Assembly: GCA_963730535.1 (NCBI GenBank) | Contig: CAVSRU010000005.1 | Coordinates: forward strand, 372,001-436,000 | Length of the DNA stretch: 64,000 nt | Source: DASSUW01 sp963730535 | Lineage (GTDB): Bacteria; Actinomycetota; Thermoleophilia; Solirubrobacterales; Solirubrobacteraceae | Direction of reading: 5' to 3' | The notes under the pieces: model-generated | Databases searched by the model: none | What the model was told of the DNA's origin: nothing | The model's input: only the letters and a program-made list of their open reading frames with translations | Translations under genes and position numbers: made by a program | Shown here: in pieces, positions 54,506 through 63,430 of the stretch | Layout of the letters: each line of letters starts with the position of its first letter | Position numbering within the stretch: the stretch's first letter is position 1

Positions 54506-55234
54506 ATGGCCGCGAGGCTCTACGGGAACCCGGGCTCGCACCCCACCTTCGCCGCGGAGCTGATGCTTCGCCACAAGGGCGTCGCCTACGAGCGCACCGA
54601 CCTGCCGCAGTGGCTCCATCGCGGGATGCTCCGGCTGCTGCGGTTCCGCGGCGCCACCGTGCCGGCGCTCGTGCTCGAGGACGGGCGACGGGTGCAGACG
54701 ACCCGCCGGATCGCCCGCGCTCTGGAGCAGCTGCGGCCCGAGCCGCCGCTCCTGCCCGCCGACCCCGACCGCCGGGCGCGGGTGGAGGCCGCCGAGGCGT
54801 GGGCTGACGGCGAGTTCCAGCAGCTCGCGCGCCGCATGACCTACTGGGCGCTGCGTCGCGACGGCACGACGCTGGGCAGCTACCTCGAGGGCTCGAACCT
54901 GCTGTTCCCGCGATGGATGGTGACGCCTGCGGCGCCGGTCATCATCCGGATCCTCGCCCGCGACCACGACTCGACCGATGCGGCGATCCGGCAGGACGTC
55001 GCCGACCTGCCGCGCATGCTCGACCGGATCGACGCCTGGATCGCCGAGGGGCTGCTCGGCGCCGACCCGCCGACCGTCGCCGACTTCCAGGTCGCGACGA
55101 CGCTCGCGTTGCTGCGCACCCACGACGCGCTGCGCCCCGCAATCGACGCCCGCCCGGCCGGAGCACTCGCCGAGCGCCTCGCGCCACGCCTCCCCGGCCG
55201 GACGGCGGTCGCGTTTCCCGGCGACCCGCGCTGA
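54506..55234 (+). CDS. Glutathione S-transferase-like protein
   Basis: The 242-residue product has an N-terminal thioredoxin-like domain (ARLYGNPGSHPTFAAELMLR, GATVPALVLEDGRRVQTTR) with the cis-Pro after V, and a helical C-terminal domain. This is the GST fold. Actinobacteria generally lack glutathione, so the thiol partner and substrate are unknown. It is followed 2 bases later by a methyltransferase. ATG start; the promoter should lie in or next to repeat copy 5. Confidence 0.82.
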   Translation: MAARLYGNPGSHPTFAAELMLRHKGVAYERTDLPQWLHRGMLRLLRFRGATVPALVLEDGRRVQTTRRIARALEQLRPEPPLLPADPDRRARVEAAEAWADGEFQQLARRMTYWALRRDGTTLGSYLEGSNLLFPRWMVTPAAPVIIRILARDHDSTDAAIRQDVADLPRMLDRIDAWIAEGLLGADPPTVADFQVATTLALLRTHDALRPAIDARPAGALAERLAPRLPGRTAVAFPGDPR

Positions 55235-55236
55235 CC

Positions 55237-56028
55237 GTGGAGCTGCACCCGGCGACGGAGGGCTTCGAGAACGCCGACCGCTACGAGCGCGCCCGGCCGG
55301 ACTACCCGGACGCCGCCGTCGACTGGCTCGTCCGAGAGCTCGGGCTGGCGTCCGGGGACACGGTGCTCGACGTGGGCGCTGGCACGGGCAAGCTCACCCG
55401 AAAGCTGCTGGCCCGCGGCCTCCGCGTGATCGCGGTCGAGCCCGTGGCCGGCATGCGGGCCGCGCTGGAGCGCACCGCGCCCGCCGCCGACGTCCGCGCC
55501 GGGCAGGCGGAGGCGCTGCCGCTCCACGACGCCGAGGTCGACGGGGTGGTCGCGGGCCAGGCGTTCCACTGGTTCGCCACCAGCGCCGTTCTCCACGAGC
55601 TGGCGCGGGTGCTCCGCGCGGGCGGCCGCCTCGGCCTCGTCTGGAACCGGCGGGACCCGGAGCAGCCGCTTCAGGGCGAGCTCCACCGCTTGGTCGAGCC
55701 CTACCGCGGCGGCACGCCGGCGCACGCCACCGACGCGTGGCGGGCCGTCTTCACCGCCGGCGCGCCGTTCACGCCCGTCGCCGAGCACCGGGTACCGCAT
55801 GGGCAGACGCTGGATGCCGACGTGCTCGTCGACCGCGTCCTGTCGATCAGCTTCATCGCCACGCTGCCCGCCGACGAGCAGCGCGCGATCGGGGCCCAAG
55901 TGCGCGCACTGGCGCGCGGGGCCTCGATCGAGCTGCGCTACGTCGCCGAGCTGAGCGTGTACTCGCGCTCGCGCTCGGGCGCCTCCGACTCGCCGTCGTC
56001 GACGATCTCGACGAGCGGCTCGGAGTGA
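55237..56028 (+). CDS. Class I SAM-dependent methyltransferase
   Basis: The 263-residue product has motif I VLDVGAGTGKLTRKLLARG, motif II-type VIAVEPVAGMRAAL, the acidic loop ALPLHDAEVDGVVAGQAFHW and HELARVLRAGGRLGLVWNRRD. These match the UbiE/Coq5-like small-molecule methyltransferases. Substrate is unknown. GTG start two bases after the GST stop. The last about 25 residues (Ser-rich) go beyond the usual family end and overlap a small antisense gene, so the tail may not be conserved. Confidence 0.87.
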   Translation: MELHPATEGFENADRYERARPDYPDAAVDWLVRELGLASGDTVLDVGAGTGKLTRKLLARGLRVIAVEPVAGMRAALERTAPAADVRAGQAEALPLHDAEVDGVVAGQAFHWFATSAVLHELARVLRAGGRLGLVWNRRDPEQPLQGELHRLVEPYRGGTPAHATDAWRAVFTAGAPFTPVAEHRVPHGQTLDADVLVDRVLSISFIATLPADEQRAIGAQVRALARGASIELRYVAELSVYSRSRSGASDSPSSTISTSGSE

Positions 56029-56108
56029 CCGCGGTAGCGCTCGAAGAGGAGTCGGATCTCCTCCTGCGCGTCGCCGATCTCGCGTTCGTCCTCAGGGCCC
56101 CAGCACAT
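55938..56108 (-). CDS. Small acidic hypothetical protein (56 aa)
   Basis: A frame beginning MCWGPEDEREIGDAQEEIRL and continuing with LLFERYRGHSEPLVEIVDDG. The composition is acidic and helical, unlike random GC-rich frames. An AGGAGG Shine-Dalgarno lies 10 bases before the ATG, better than most genes here. It follows pucR by 60 bases on the same strand. Its 3' half overlaps the end of the convergent methyltransferase gene. Function unknown; could be a small regulator co-made with PucR, which is inference. Confidence 0.5.
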   Translation of the reverse strand: MCWGPEDEREIGDAQEEIRLLFERYRGHSEPLVEIVDDGESEAPEREREYTLSSAT

Positions 56109-56169
56109 TGACCAACCACCTCCTCGGGGACTGCGGACCATACTCCGTTCGCGCCAGGATCTGAAGAGG

Positions 56170-57789
56170 TCAGGCGGCCGCCCGACGGCGGCGGAACGCG
56201 AGCGCGCGGATCGCGAGGTGGAGGCCGAGCACGGTGTCCTCGTCGTCGAGCGAGACGTCGAGCAGCTCCTCGATGCGGCGCAGGCGCAGGTACAGCGACT
56301 GGCGCTCGAGGTGCAGGGCGCGGGCGGCCTGGGCCTTGCGGCCGCCCGCCGCGAGATAGGCCTCGAGCGTCTCGAGGAGCGCGCGGTGGCGGGCCGAGCC
56401 GGCCGCGACCAGCGGGCCGAGCTGCTCGTCCACGAACGCGTCGAGAGCCGGGGTGTCGCGCAGGTCGTGCAGCAGGTCGCCGACCCCGGGGCGCCGGGCG
56501 TCGTACCAGCGCTGCACGGCCAGCACGGTGGCCGCCCCCGCCGAGCGGCGCACGCGGCGCAGCCCGTCGCCGGCCGCCGCCCACGTCGCCGCCGGCGCGC
56601 CGATCGCGAGCGCCGCGTCGTCCGGCCCCGAGCCGGAGCGCTCGAGCACGCCGTGGAAGAGGGAGGCGACGTGCTCGGCGAGCACCTCGTCGTACTCGCG
56701 GGCGCCGGGTGCGAGGAGCATGAGCAGGTCGACGTCGCGCGGGCCGAGCAGCACGCCGAGGCCGGTCGAGCCGAGCGCGCTGCGCAGGTCGCCCGAGAGC
56801 CGGGTCCAGGACAGGTCGTCGTCGCGGCGGGAGCGCCGCCCCCGCCAGCTCGCCGCCACGGGCAGCAGCCACCCGCGACCGGCGCCCTCGAGCGCGCCCC
56901 GCATGCCGAGCGCCTCGGCGCGCCGGCGCGCGTCCCCCTCCTCCACGCGCCCGTCGGCGAGATCGGACAGGAACGCCCCCCGGGAACGGGCGCGCAGGTG
57001 CTCGTCGTGCTGCTGGCCGAGCAGGTCGACGGCGACGGCGAGCGCCGCTCGCTCGCAGGCGACGCGATCGAAGTCGTCCAGCGGCTCGTCGACGGCGATC
57101 GCGATCAAGCGGCCCCAGGAGCTGTCCATCAGCCGCACCTCCACGAGCAGGGCGCCCCCAGGCGCCTCGCCGCGGTCCTCGGCACGGTGCAGGTCGGCCC
57201 ACGCCGACAGCGCCACGTCGTCCCCCGACCGCCCGGACACGTAGTAGACGAGCCCGTGGCCGGCGTCCTCGAGCACGACCGGGTTGCCGACGGCGGTGGC
57301 CAGCTCGGCGAGGATCTCCGGCACGCCCCGGCCGGCGAGGATCAGCTCGGTGAAGCGGCGGTGGATCTCCTCGCCCCGCCGCAGGAGCTCGTACTGGCTG
57401 TTGAGCACCGCGCCGTGCACCGCCTCGGTGATCTCCACGAACCGCACCTGGCGGCGGAAGGCGATCAGCGGCACGCCCGCGGCAGCGCACGCGTCGACCA
57501 GCGGCTCGGGCACCCGCTCGCGCCACGTCGAGCCCAGCTCGACGGCGACGGCGGCAGCTCCCTGGGCCAGGACGGAGCCGATCCAGCGCCGCTGGTCGCG
57601 CTCCCGCATGCCCGCCCCTATCCCTGTGGTGAGCACCAGCTCGCCGCCCTTGAGGACGTCGTCGGGCTCGGCGAGCTCGATCACGTGCGCCCACCGCAGC
57701 TCGCGCTCCAGGGCGTCTGCGCCCGCCACGACGTCGGGCAGCGCGCGCCGCACGACGGGAAGCTCGAGGATGTCGCGGAGCTGGAGCAT
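56170..57789 (-). CDS. PucR-family transcriptional regulator
   Basis: The 539-residue product has an N-terminal purine-catabolism PucR domain (LQLRDILELPVVRRALPDVV, VLKGGELVLTTGIGAG), a GAF-like middle, a GGDEF-like CdaR segment, and a C-terminal PucR-type helix-turn-helix (AYLAAGGRKAQAARALHLER, QSLYLRLRRIEELLDVSLDD). Such regulators activate nearby catabolic genes when ligand binds. It is divergent from the aldehyde dehydrogenase/pot operon, which it likely controls. ATG at 57789. Confidence 0.92.
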   Translation of the reverse strand: MLQLRDILELPVVRRALPDVVAGADALERELRWAHVIELAEPDDVLKGGELVLTTGIGAGMRERDQRRWIGSVLAQGAAAVAVELGSTWRERVPEPLVDACAAAGVPLIAFRRQVRFVEITEAVHGAVLNSQYELLRRGEEIHRRFTELILAGRGVPEILAELATAVGNPVVLEDAGHGLVYYVSGRSGDDVALSAWADLHRAEDRGEAPGGALLVEVRLMDSSWGRLIAIAVDEPLDDFDRVACERAALAVAVDLLGQQHDEHLRARSRGAFLSDLADGRVEEGDARRRAEALGMRGALEGAGRGWLLPVAASWRGRRSRRDDDLSWTRLSGDLRSALGSTGLGVLLGPRDVDLLMLLAPGAREYDEVLAEHVASLFHGVLERSGSGPDDAALAIGAPAATWAAAGDGLRRVRRSAGAATVLAVQRWYDARRPGVGDLLHDLRDTPALDAFVDEQLGPLVAAGSARHRALLETLEAYLAAGGRKAQAARALHLERQSLYLRLRRIEELLDVSLDDEDTVLGLHLAIRALAFRRRRAAA

Positions 57790-57888
57790 ACGTTCCGTCA
57801 GCCATTGTGGAACAAGACACGCCGTACTGTCCATTGCACGTACTGGCTCCACACGGAAAGGTGGCGCGCGACTTGGAGGGTGGAACAG
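57790..57888. promoter_or_regulatory. Divergent promoter region of pucR and aldehyde dehydrogenase-pot operon
   Basis: The 99-base gap contains the palindrome TTGTGGAACAA (57805-57815), close to the pucR start, as a possible operator, and at 57875-57879 the Shine-Dalgarno GGAGG for the plus-strand gene. Promoter boxes were not firmly identified. Confidence 0.45.
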
Positions 57889-59385
57889 TTGATTGACGAG
57901 GCGCAGGCCCATGCGCTGCTGGTCGACGGGCGGGACGCCCCGACAGCCCGCACGCGCACGGTCCACGATCCCGCCACCGGCGAGCCGCTCGCCGAGGTGG
58001 CGGACGCGACGGCCGCCGACGCCGAGCACGCGGTCGCGGCCGCCCGTGCCGCGTTCCGGCGCGGCGACTGGAGCCGCGCCACGCCGGCCGACCGCGCCGC
58101 CGTCATCGACCGCATGGCGGACCTGCTCGCCGAGCGCGCGGACGACTTCGCCCGCACGGAGTCGCGCAACACGGGCAAGCCGCTGAAGTTCTCGAGCGCG
58201 TTCGACGTCCCGCTGACGATCGACAACCTGCGCTTCTTCGCGGCCGCCGGCCGCAACCTCGAGGGCAAGGCCTCGGGCGAGTACCTGGACGGGCTCACGA
58301 GCACGATCCGGCGCGAGCCGATCGGCGTCTGCGCGGCGATCGCTCCCTGGAACTACCCGCTCAACATGGCGGCCTGGAAGATCGGGCCGGCGCTCGCCGC
58401 CGGCAACACGGTCGTCCTCAAGCCGTCCGAGCTCACGCCGCTGACCGCCCTCATGCTCGGCCGGCTCGCGCTCGAGGCGGGCCTGCCGCCGGGCGTCCTC
58501 AACATCCTCCCGGGCCCGGGCGCCGAGGTCGGCGGCGCGCTCGCGCGGCACGAGGACGTGGCGCTGATCTCGGTCACCGGCTCGACCCGGACCGGCGCCA
58601 GCGTCATGCGCGAGGCGGCCGGCACCGTCAAGCGCGTGCACCTCGAGCTCGGCGGCAAGGCGCCGTTCGTCGTCTTCGAGGACGCCGACCTCGAGGCGGC
58701 GGCCGAGGGCGCGATCGTCGGCGCCTTCGCCAACTGCGGCCAGGACTGCACGGCCGCCACCCGCATCTACGTCCAGGACGGCGTGCGCGACGCGTTCCTC
58801 GAGCGCCTCCTGCACAAGGTCGACCGCCTCGTGGTCGGCGACCCGATGGACGAGGCGACGAACCTCGGGCCGCTGATCGCGTTACAGCATCGAGACCGCG
58901 TCCACGGCTTCGTCGAGCGCGCCGTCGCCGACGGGGCGACCGCCGCCCGCGGCGGCGAGCCGCTCCCGGGACCCGGCGCCTTCTACCGTCCGACCGTGAT
59001 CACCGGCGCAGACCAGGACTCCGAGATCGTCCAGAACGAGGTGTTCGGCCCCGTCGTCTGCGTGCTCGGCTTCGCGAGCGACGACGACGGGCTCGCCAAG
59101 GCCAACGGCACCCGCTACGGCCTCGCCGCCTCGGCCTGGACGCGCGACGTCTTCCGTGCCCAGCGGGCGGCCCGCGAGCTCGAGGCCGGCACCGTGTGGA
59201 TCAACGAGCACCTGGCGATCGGCTCGGAGATGCCGCACGGCGGCGTCAAGGGATCGGGCTTCGGCAAGGACATGTCGATGTACGCGCTCGAGGAGTACAC
59301 GGCGATCAAGCACATCGTGTTCGAGCTCACCGGCGCGCCGCGCAAGGACTGGTACGACGCCGTATCCACCCCGGAGGCGCCATGA
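57889..59385 (+). CDS. Aldehyde dehydrogenase (gamma-aminobutyraldehyde/gamma-glutamyl type)
   Basis: NAD(P)-dependent aldehyde oxidation, likely of the aldehyde made from putrescine by the aminotransferase or oxidase. The 498-residue product has IAPWNYPLNMAAWKIGPALA, KPSELTPLTAL, the Glu motif HLELGGKAPFVVF, and the catalytic Cys in FANCGQDCTAATR; EVFGPVVCVL is near the end. I prefer the TTG start, since GGAGG is nine bases before it; a GTG three codons upstream abuts that GGAGG with no spacing. Overlaps potA by ATGA. Confidence 0.92.
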   Translation: MIDEAQAHALLVDGRDAPTARTRTVHDPATGEPLAEVADATAADAEHAVAAARAAFRRGDWSRATPADRAAVIDRMADLLAERADDFARTESRNTGKPLKFSSAFDVPLTIDNLRFFAAAGRNLEGKASGEYLDGLTSTIRREPIGVCAAIAPWNYPLNMAAWKIGPALAAGNTVVLKPSELTPLTALMLGRLALEAGLPPGVLNILPGPGAEVGGALARHEDVALISVTGSTRTGASVMREAAGTVKRVHLELGGKAPFVVFEDADLEAAAEGAIVGAFANCGQDCTAATRIYVQDGVRDAFLERLLHKVDRLVVGDPMDEATNLGPLIALQHRDRVHGFVERAVADGATAARGGEPLPGPGAFYRPTVITGADQDSEIVQNEVFGPVVCVLGFASDDDGLAKANGTRYGLAASAWTRDVFRAQRAARELEAGTVWINEHLAIGSEMPHGGVKGSGFGKDMSMYALEEYTAIKHIVFELTGAPRKDWYDAVSTPEAP

Positions 59386-60488
59386 CCGAGTCCGCCGACA
59401 TCCGCCTCGACGCGGTGACCAAGCGATTCGGCGAGGCGACCGCCGTCGACGACCTGACGCTCGAGATCCCGCGCGGGTCGTTCTTCGCGCTCCTCGGCCC
59501 GTCGGGCTGCGGCAAGACCACGACGCTGCGCATGATCGGCGGCTTCGAGGACCCCACGGCTGGGCGCGTGTACCTCGGCGGCCAGGAGGTGACCCAGCTC
59601 CCGCCCTACAAGCGGGACGTCAACACGGTCTTCCAGTCCTACGCGCTGTTCCCGCACCTGTCCGTCGAGCGCAACGTCGCGTTCGGCCTCGAGCGCAAGA
59701 AGGTCGGCCGCGCCGAGGTCCGCCAGCGGGTGACCGAGACGCTGGAGATGGTCCAGCTCGGCTCGTACGCCAAGCGCAAGCCGTCGCAGCTCTCGGGCGG
59801 CCAGCAGCAGCGGGTGGCGCTCGCCCGCGCGCTCGTCAACCGGCCGCGCGCGCTGCTGCTCGACGAGCCGCTCGGCGCGCTCGACCTGCGCCTGCGCAAG
59901 CAGCTCCAGATCGAGCTCAAGCGCATCCAGCAGGAGGTCGGCATCACGTTCGTGCACGTCACGCACGACCAGGAGGAGGCCATGACGATGGCCGACACGA
60001 TCGCCGTGATGAGCGAGGGCCGGATCGAGCAGGCCGGCGGCGCGGCCGAGCTCTACGAGACGCCCCGCACCGAGTTCGTGGCCAACTTCCTGGGCGTCTC
60101 GAACCTCGTCGACGCGCAGATGCACGCCTCGAGCAACGGCCTGGTGACGGCGGAGACCCACGACGGCGCCACGCTGCGCCTGCCGACCGCCCGCAGCGGC
60201 GGCCACGGTGGCGCCGTGCGCGTCGGCGTTCGGCCCGAGAAGGTGACGCTCTCGCCCGCCGGCCACAGCGTGCCCGCCGGCGCCAACGTGCTGCGCGGCA
60301 CCGTGGTCGTGGCCGCGTTCCTCGGCACCTCGATCCAGTACGTCGTCCGCGCCGCGGGCGGCGAGGAGCTCACCGTCTTCGCACAGAACCTCGACGGGGC
60401 CGAGCCGGAATCGCTCGGGCCCGGCCGCGAGGTCCAGCTCGCCTGGGACCCGCAGCACACCTTCGTCGTACCCAAGGAGAACGCATGA
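59382..60488 (+). CDS. potA: Polyamine ABC transporter ATP-binding protein
   Basis: The 368-residue ATPase has Walker A GPSGCGKTTTLR (residues 39-50), Q-loop FQSYALFPHL, signature QLSGGQQQRVALARAL (about 138-153) and Walker B LLLDEPLGALD. A C-terminal TOBE-type domain (VRVGVRPEKVTLSPAG) fits PotA/spermidine-putrescine importers. ATG overlaps the aldehyde dehydrogenase stop and its stop overlaps potD, both ATGA. Confidence 0.95.
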   Translation: MTESADIRLDAVTKRFGEATAVDDLTLEIPRGSFFALLGPSGCGKTTTLRMIGGFEDPTAGRVYLGGQEVTQLPPYKRDVNTVFQSYALFPHLSVERNVAFGLERKKVGRAEVRQRVTETLEMVQLGSYAKRKPSQLSGGQQQRVALARALVNRPRALLLDEPLGALDLRLRKQLQIELKRIQQEVGITFVHVTHDQEEAMTMADTIAVMSEGRIEQAGGAAELYETPRTEFVANFLGVSNLVDAQMHASSNGLVTAETHDGATLRLPTARSGGHGGAVRVGVRPEKVTLSPAGHSVPAGANVLRGTVVVAAFLGTSIQYVVRAAGGEELTVFAQNLDGAEPESLGPGREVQLAWDPQHTFVVPKENA

Positions 60489-61699
60489 CCGACCCACGCT
60501 TCGAACGCGCACTGGAGGACTACCTCGAGGCCCAGCGGCTGTCGAGGCGTCGGTTCCTCGGCCGCGCCGGGAGCGCCGGTCTCGCCGTCACCGGGCTCTC
60601 GACGCTGCTCGCCGCCTGCGGCGGCGTGGAGGGCACGGAGGAGAAGGCCAGCGAGGACACCGCCGACAAGGCGAAGTCGGTCAGCCATCCGAAGACGGAG
60701 ATCGGCGACTGGACGTTCTCGAACTGGCCGCTGTACATGGACAAGAAGCTCCTGCGGGCGTTCGACAAGGAGTACGGCGGCAAGGTCCGCTACCTCGAGG
60801 ACATCAACGACAACTACGAGTTCTTCGGGAAGGTCCGCCAGCAGCTCGAGCAGAGCGAGCCCATCGGCCGCGACATCGTGGTGCTGACCGACTACATGGC
60901 CGGACGCTGGGTGCGCAACGGCTGGGTCGAGCCGATCGACAAGAAGAACGTCCCGAACGCGAAGAACGTCGTCGACAACCTCGCGACGATCAACTACGAC
61001 AAGGACCGCTCCTTCACGCTGCCATACCAGTCGGGCGCGATCGGCGCGGGCTACAACATCAAGAAGACGGGGCGCGAGCTGAAGTCGGTCAAGGACCTCT
61101 TCGACCCGAAGTTCAAGGGTCGCGTGACGTTGTTCTCCGAGCCCTACGACTCGGCCTGCACGGTGCTGCTGGGCGACGGCATCGACGCCTCGTCGGCCTC
61201 GATCGACCAGATCACGGGCGCGATCGACAAGATCGACGAGGCCAACAAGGCGGGCCAGTTCCGCCGCTTCACGGGCAACGACTACGCGGCCGACTTGGCC
61301 AAGGGCAACATCTGGGTCGCGCTCGCGTACTCCGGCGACCTCGTGCAGCTCCAGAGCGACAACCCCGACCTGCGCTTCTCGTACTTCGACGAGGGCAACA
61401 TCGCCTTCAACGACAACCTCATGATGCCGGCCAAGGTCGAGCACCCGTACGCGGCCGAGACGATGTTCAACTACCTCTTCGACCCGGTCGTGGCGGCCAA
61501 GCTGGCGGCGTACGTCAACTACATCTCGCCGGTCAAGGGCGCCAAGGAGGAGCTCGAGAAGACCGACCCGGACATCGCCAACAACGAGCTGATCTTCCCG
61601 CCCGAGGAGATCCTGGCCAAGCTCCACCCGTACCCGTCGCTGTCCCCCGCCGACGAGCGCGAGATGCAGGAGGCCATGGCCAGGGTCACCGGCGCCTGA
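60485..61699 (+). CDS. potD: Polyamine ABC transporter substrate-binding lipoprotein
   Basis: Solute-binding protein of 404 residues of the PotD/PotF family. Residues 19-30 hold a twin-arginine motif SRRRFLGRAG and residues 42-45 a lipobox LAAC, so it is likely a Tat-exported lipoprotein, a substrate of LspA. Mature part: TFSNWPLYMD, VRYLEDINDNYEFFGKV, IVVLTDYMAGRWVRNGWVE, WVALAYSGDLVQLQ, DNLMMPAKVEHPYAAE. Exact ligand (putrescine, spermidine or other) is uncertain. Confidence 0.94.
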   Translation: MTDPRFERALEDYLEAQRLSRRRFLGRAGSAGLAVTGLSTLLAACGGVEGTEEKASEDTADKAKSVSHPKTEIGDWTFSNWPLYMDKKLLRAFDKEYGGKVRYLEDINDNYEFFGKVRQQLEQSEPIGRDIVVLTDYMAGRWVRNGWVEPIDKKNVPNAKNVVDNLATINYDKDRSFTLPYQSGAIGAGYNIKKTGRELKSVKDLFDPKFKGRVTLFSEPYDSACTVLLGDGIDASSASIDQITGAIDKIDEANKAGQFRRFTGNDYAADLAKGNIWVALAYSGDLVQLQSDNPDLRFSYFDEGNIAFNDNLMMPAKVEHPYAAETMFNYLFDPVVAAKLAAYVNYISPVKGAKEELEKTDPDIANNELIFPPEEILAKLHPYPSLSPADEREMQEAMARVTGA

Positions 61700-61704
61700 C
61701 GGGC

Positions 61705-62577
61705 ATGCTGCGCCTGTCGCTGCATCGCCGGCGCTCGCTCCTCCCCTGGCTCTTCCTGGGGCCGGGGCTGGCGTGGCTGATCGTGTTCTTCGCGATCCCG
61801 CTCGTCAACCAGCTCAACGTCTCGCTCCAGACGGGCGACCCGGAGACCGGCTACACGTTCACGTGGGCGTTCAGCACCTACGCCGACGCGATCAGCGAGT
61901 ACGGCGACCAGTTCATCCGCTCGATCGGCTACGCGGCGACGGCGACCGTGCTGTGCCTCGTGATCGCGTTCCCGCTCGCGTACTTCATCGCTTTCAAGGC
62001 GGGGCGCTGGAAGAACTTCATGCTGGGCCTCATCATCCTGCCGTTCTTCGTCTCGTACGTGCTGCGGACGGTGAGTTGGCAGCTGATCCTGGCCGACGAC
62101 GGCTTCGTGGTCGACACCCTGAAGACCGTCGGGCTGGTAGGTGACGACGGGCGGCTGCTGGCCACGCGCACGGCGGTCATCGCCGGGATCACCTACAACT
62201 TCCTGCCCTTCATGGCGCTGCCGCTCTACGTGTCGCTCGAGAAGATCGACAAGCGGCTGATCGAGGCGGCCACCGACCTCTACGCGAGCCGGGCGACCGC
62301 GTTCCGCAAGATCACGCTGCCGCTCGCCCTGCCGGGGATCTTCGCCGGCTCGCTGCTGACCTTCATCCCGGCGTGCGGCGACTTCATCAACGCCGCGCTG
62401 CTCGGCACCCCGCGCCAGTTCATGATCGGCAACGTCATCCAGAACAAGTACCTGGTGATCCAGGACTACCCGGAGGCGGCGGCGCTCTCCTTCATCCTCA
62501 TGACCTTCATCCTGATCGGGATCTTCCTCTACGCGCGCGTGCTCGGCGCCCGCAACCTGACCGAGGCGGCGATCTAG
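61705..62577 (+). CDS. potB: Polyamine ABC transporter permease (PotB-type)
   Basis: A 290-residue permease with six hydrophobic segments beginning LPWLFLGPGLAWLIVFFAIP. The cytoplasmic EAA loop is EAATDLYASRATAFRKITLPLALPG. Starts five bases after potD. It makes the channel together with PotC; PotA docks at the EAA loop. Confidence 0.94.
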   Translation: MLRLSLHRRRSLLPWLFLGPGLAWLIVFFAIPLVNQLNVSLQTGDPETGYTFTWAFSTYADAISEYGDQFIRSIGYAATATVLCLVIAFPLAYFIAFKAGRWKNFMLGLIILPFFVSYVLRTVSWQLILADDGFVVDTLKTVGLVGDDGRLLATRTAVIAGITYNFLPFMALPLYVSLEKIDKRLIEAATDLYASRATAFRKITLPLALPGIFAGSLLTFIPACGDFINAALLGTPRQFMIGNVIQNKYLVIQDYPEAAALSFILMTFILIGIFLYARVLGARNLTEAAI

Positions 62578-63390
62578 GTGCGCGGCGGCACGCGGAGCTG
62601 GGTGCTGGGCGCGTGGTCGGTGCTCGCGCTGCTCTACCTCTTCATCCCGATCTTCGTGATCGTGGTCTTCTCGTTCAACGACCCGGCCGGGCGCTTCAAC
62701 TTCACGTGGGAGGGCTTCACGCTCGACCACTGGAAGGACCCGTTCGAGAACCCGGACCTCGCGACGGCGATGAAGAACTCGCTGCTGATCGCACTGATCT
62801 CGACGGCGATCGCGACCGCGCTGGGCACCTTCATGGCGATGGCGCTCGTGCGCTACGGCTTCCGCGGGCGCGCGCTGGTCGACTTCTTCGTCTTCCTGCC
62901 GCTGTCGACGCCGGAGGTCGTGATCGGCGCCGCGCTGCTCGCGCTGTTCCTGACGATGGCGGTCAACACCGGCTTCGCGACGATCGTGATCGCTCACGTG
63001 ATGTTCACCGTCTCGTTCGTGGTGGTGACCGTGAAGGCGCGACTGGAGGGCATGGACCGCCACATCGAGGAGGCGGCGATGGATCTGGGGGCGACCGAGT
63101 GGACGACGTTCCGCAAGGTCACGCTGCCGATGATCGCCCCCGGCGTCGCGGCCGCCGCGCTGCTCGCCGCCGCCATCTCGGTCGACGACTACGTGATCAC
63201 GAGCTTCAACGCGGGCCAGACGATCACGTTCCCGCTGTTCATCTTCGGCGCCACCCGCCAGGGCGTGCCGCCCGAGGTCAACGTGCTCGCCACCGGGCTG
63301 CTGTTGATCGTGCTCGCACTGATGGCGCTCAACGTGCTGCTCCAGCGGCGGCTCGCGAGGCGCGACGCCCGTAAGCAGGTCGCGGCTTAA
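62578..63390 (+). CDS. potC: Polyamine ABC transporter permease (PotC-type)
   Basis: A 270-residue permease whose GTG start abuts the potB stop. Six hydrophobic segments; EAA loop EEAAMDLGATEWTTFRKVTL. FNDPAGRFNFTWEGFTLDHW after the first helix is typical of PotC/YdcV. It ends the operon; no clear terminator hairpin was seen in the 40 bases after it. Confidence 0.94.
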   Translation: MRGGTRSWVLGAWSVLALLYLFIPIFVIVVFSFNDPAGRFNFTWEGFTLDHWKDPFENPDLATAMKNSLLIALISTAIATALGTFMAMALVRYGFRGRALVDFFVFLPLSTPEVVIGAALLALFLTMAVNTGFATIVIAHVMFTVSFVVVTVKARLEGMDRHIEEAAMDLGATEWTTFRKVTLPMIAPGVAAAALLAAAISVDDYVITSFNAGQTITFPLFIFGATRQGVPPEVNVLATGLLLIVLALMALNVLLQRRLARRDARKQVAA

Positions 63391-63430
63391 CCGCTCAACC
63401 GGCGCGCGGCAGCAGCCGATAGGAGCGGGG

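Noticed and set aside
51367..54807. 1146-codon plus-strand frame across the oxidase and aminotransferase
   Set aside because: Antisense shadow of two clear enzymes.
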